From positions 1-64,000 of the forward strand of contig JAHELJ010000022.1 in assembly GCA_024644235.1 (NCBI GenBank): a stretch of DNA of 64,000 bases. The letters are read 5' to 3'. Under the pieces are notes generated by a model that was given only the letters and a program-made list of their open reading frames with translations, was not told where the DNA came from and did no database searches. This document shows positions 63,684 to 64,000 of this stretch, piece after piece. This DNA comes from Lewinellaceae bacterium (GTDB lineage: Bacteria > Bacteroidota > Bacteroidia > Chitinophagales > Saprospiraceae). The stretch's first letter is position 1, and each line of letters opens with the position of its first letter. The position numbers and the translations under genes are program-made.

Positions 63684-64000
63684 TTAGTCTTTTGCGGTTG
63701 ACCATTGATCACTATCTAAATTGATCAGCATTTGCACCAATCGCCTGAGCTCCAATATATCTCGGGATTGCTTTTCGATGATTGCCTGCTGCTCACTGAC
63801 CGCATTTACCAGGCTGGCGATGATGGGCCGATCTGAAAGGGTAAGATAGCCATCTGCATTTACGTCCACTGCCTCCGGAATTACCTCACGTACATTTTGA
63901 GCACTGAAACCAGCATATAGCGAGGTAGTATCCAATCCGCTTGACTCGTTCCATTGATATAGGACGGGTTCAATTCGAGTGATTGCCTCCAGTCCCCTAA
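63684..64000 (-). CDS. Tail-fibre/S74-domain protein, C-terminal part (cut by window edge)
   Basis: The frame is open to the window end. It reads GLEAITRIEPVLYQWN, YAGFSAQNVREVIPEAVDVN, LSDRPIIASLVNAVSEQQAI and the coiled coil IIEKQSRDILELRRLVQMLI, then stops. This is the typical S74 chaperone C-terminus, like that of the protein at 18459-20006. The fibre part lies beyond the window. Confidence 0.85.
   Translation of the reverse strand, partial: RGLEAITRIEPVLYQWNESSGLDTTSLYAGFSAQNVREVIPEAVDVNADGYLTLSDRPIIASLVNAVSEQQAIIEKQSRDILELRRLVQMLINLDSDQWSTAKD

Overview
The window looks like an accessory-rich chromosomal stretch of a Bacteroidota bacterium. The evidence is a Por secretion-system (T9SS) C-terminal sorting domain, a TonB-dependent receptor with an N-terminal carboxypeptidase-regulatory-like domain, a Bacteroidota-style FtsX permease, many short lipoprotein signals ending in Cys, tail-fibre/S74 chaperone proteins and general lack of strong Shine-Dalgarno sites. 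I cannot place it below phylum. No rRNA, tRNA, CRISPR array or intact transposase was seen.

Left part (1-20 kb): the start of an ion channel cut by the window edge, a B12-binding radical SAM protein, a ferredoxin-adenylate cyclase fusion, a coupled pair encoding a beta-propeller/amidohydrolase lipoprotein and an S9 peptidase, and a GH39 glycosidase. A scar zone (10.2-11.6 kb) follows, where a molybdopterin oxidoreductase, an alcohol dehydrogenase and a second beta-propeller/amidohydrolase survive only as fragments. Then come an FtsX permease, the intact alcohol dehydrogenase paralogue, a cytidylate-kinase-like protein and a ThuA protein.

Middle (18-40 kb): two divergent S74 tail-fibre-like proteins separated by 7-bp tandem repeats, an ECF sigma factor with a membrane partner, a CFA-synthase-like methyltransferase, a geranylgeranyl-reductase-like flavoprotein, a YbaK-type deacylase, a GHL10-like glycosidase lipoprotein, a TonB receptor, an RraA-like protein, an NTF2-like protein and a DHDPS-like protein with a 5'-truncated second copy, several unknown lipoproteins, and an NHL/SMP-30 propeller.

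Mosaic zone (40.6-53.6 kb): decayed and duplicated fragments (a YegP/DUF1508 gene present as three pieces, a small unknown family present twice, a ~230-bp repeat present twice, two arrays of three 23-bp repeats) interspersed with intact, more AT-rich genes: fatty acid desaturase, Kelch proteins, NTF2-like, 2H phosphoesterase and beta-lactamase-type hydrolase. It looks like a site of repeated gain and loss.

Right part (53.6-64 kb): the most interesting locus is a compact minus-strand operon of four genes (57.5-58.7, AAA-like protein without a P-loop; 56.5-57.5, MoxR/dynein-type AAA+ ATPase with an altered Walker B; 54.6-56.5, vWA protein with an intact MIDAS; 53.6-54.6, unknown) facing a divergent gene of unknown family (58.9-59.9) across a 220-bp gap with a perfect 9-bp inverted repeat. 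It resembles AAA+/vWA pairs known from metal-chelatase-like machines and from regulated conflict systems, but the partner proteins are not ones I recognise. It is followed by a metallo-beta-lactamase-fold gene and a cyclase/TolB-propeller gene, both broken by single-base shifts, and by the 3' end of another S74 protein at the right edge.
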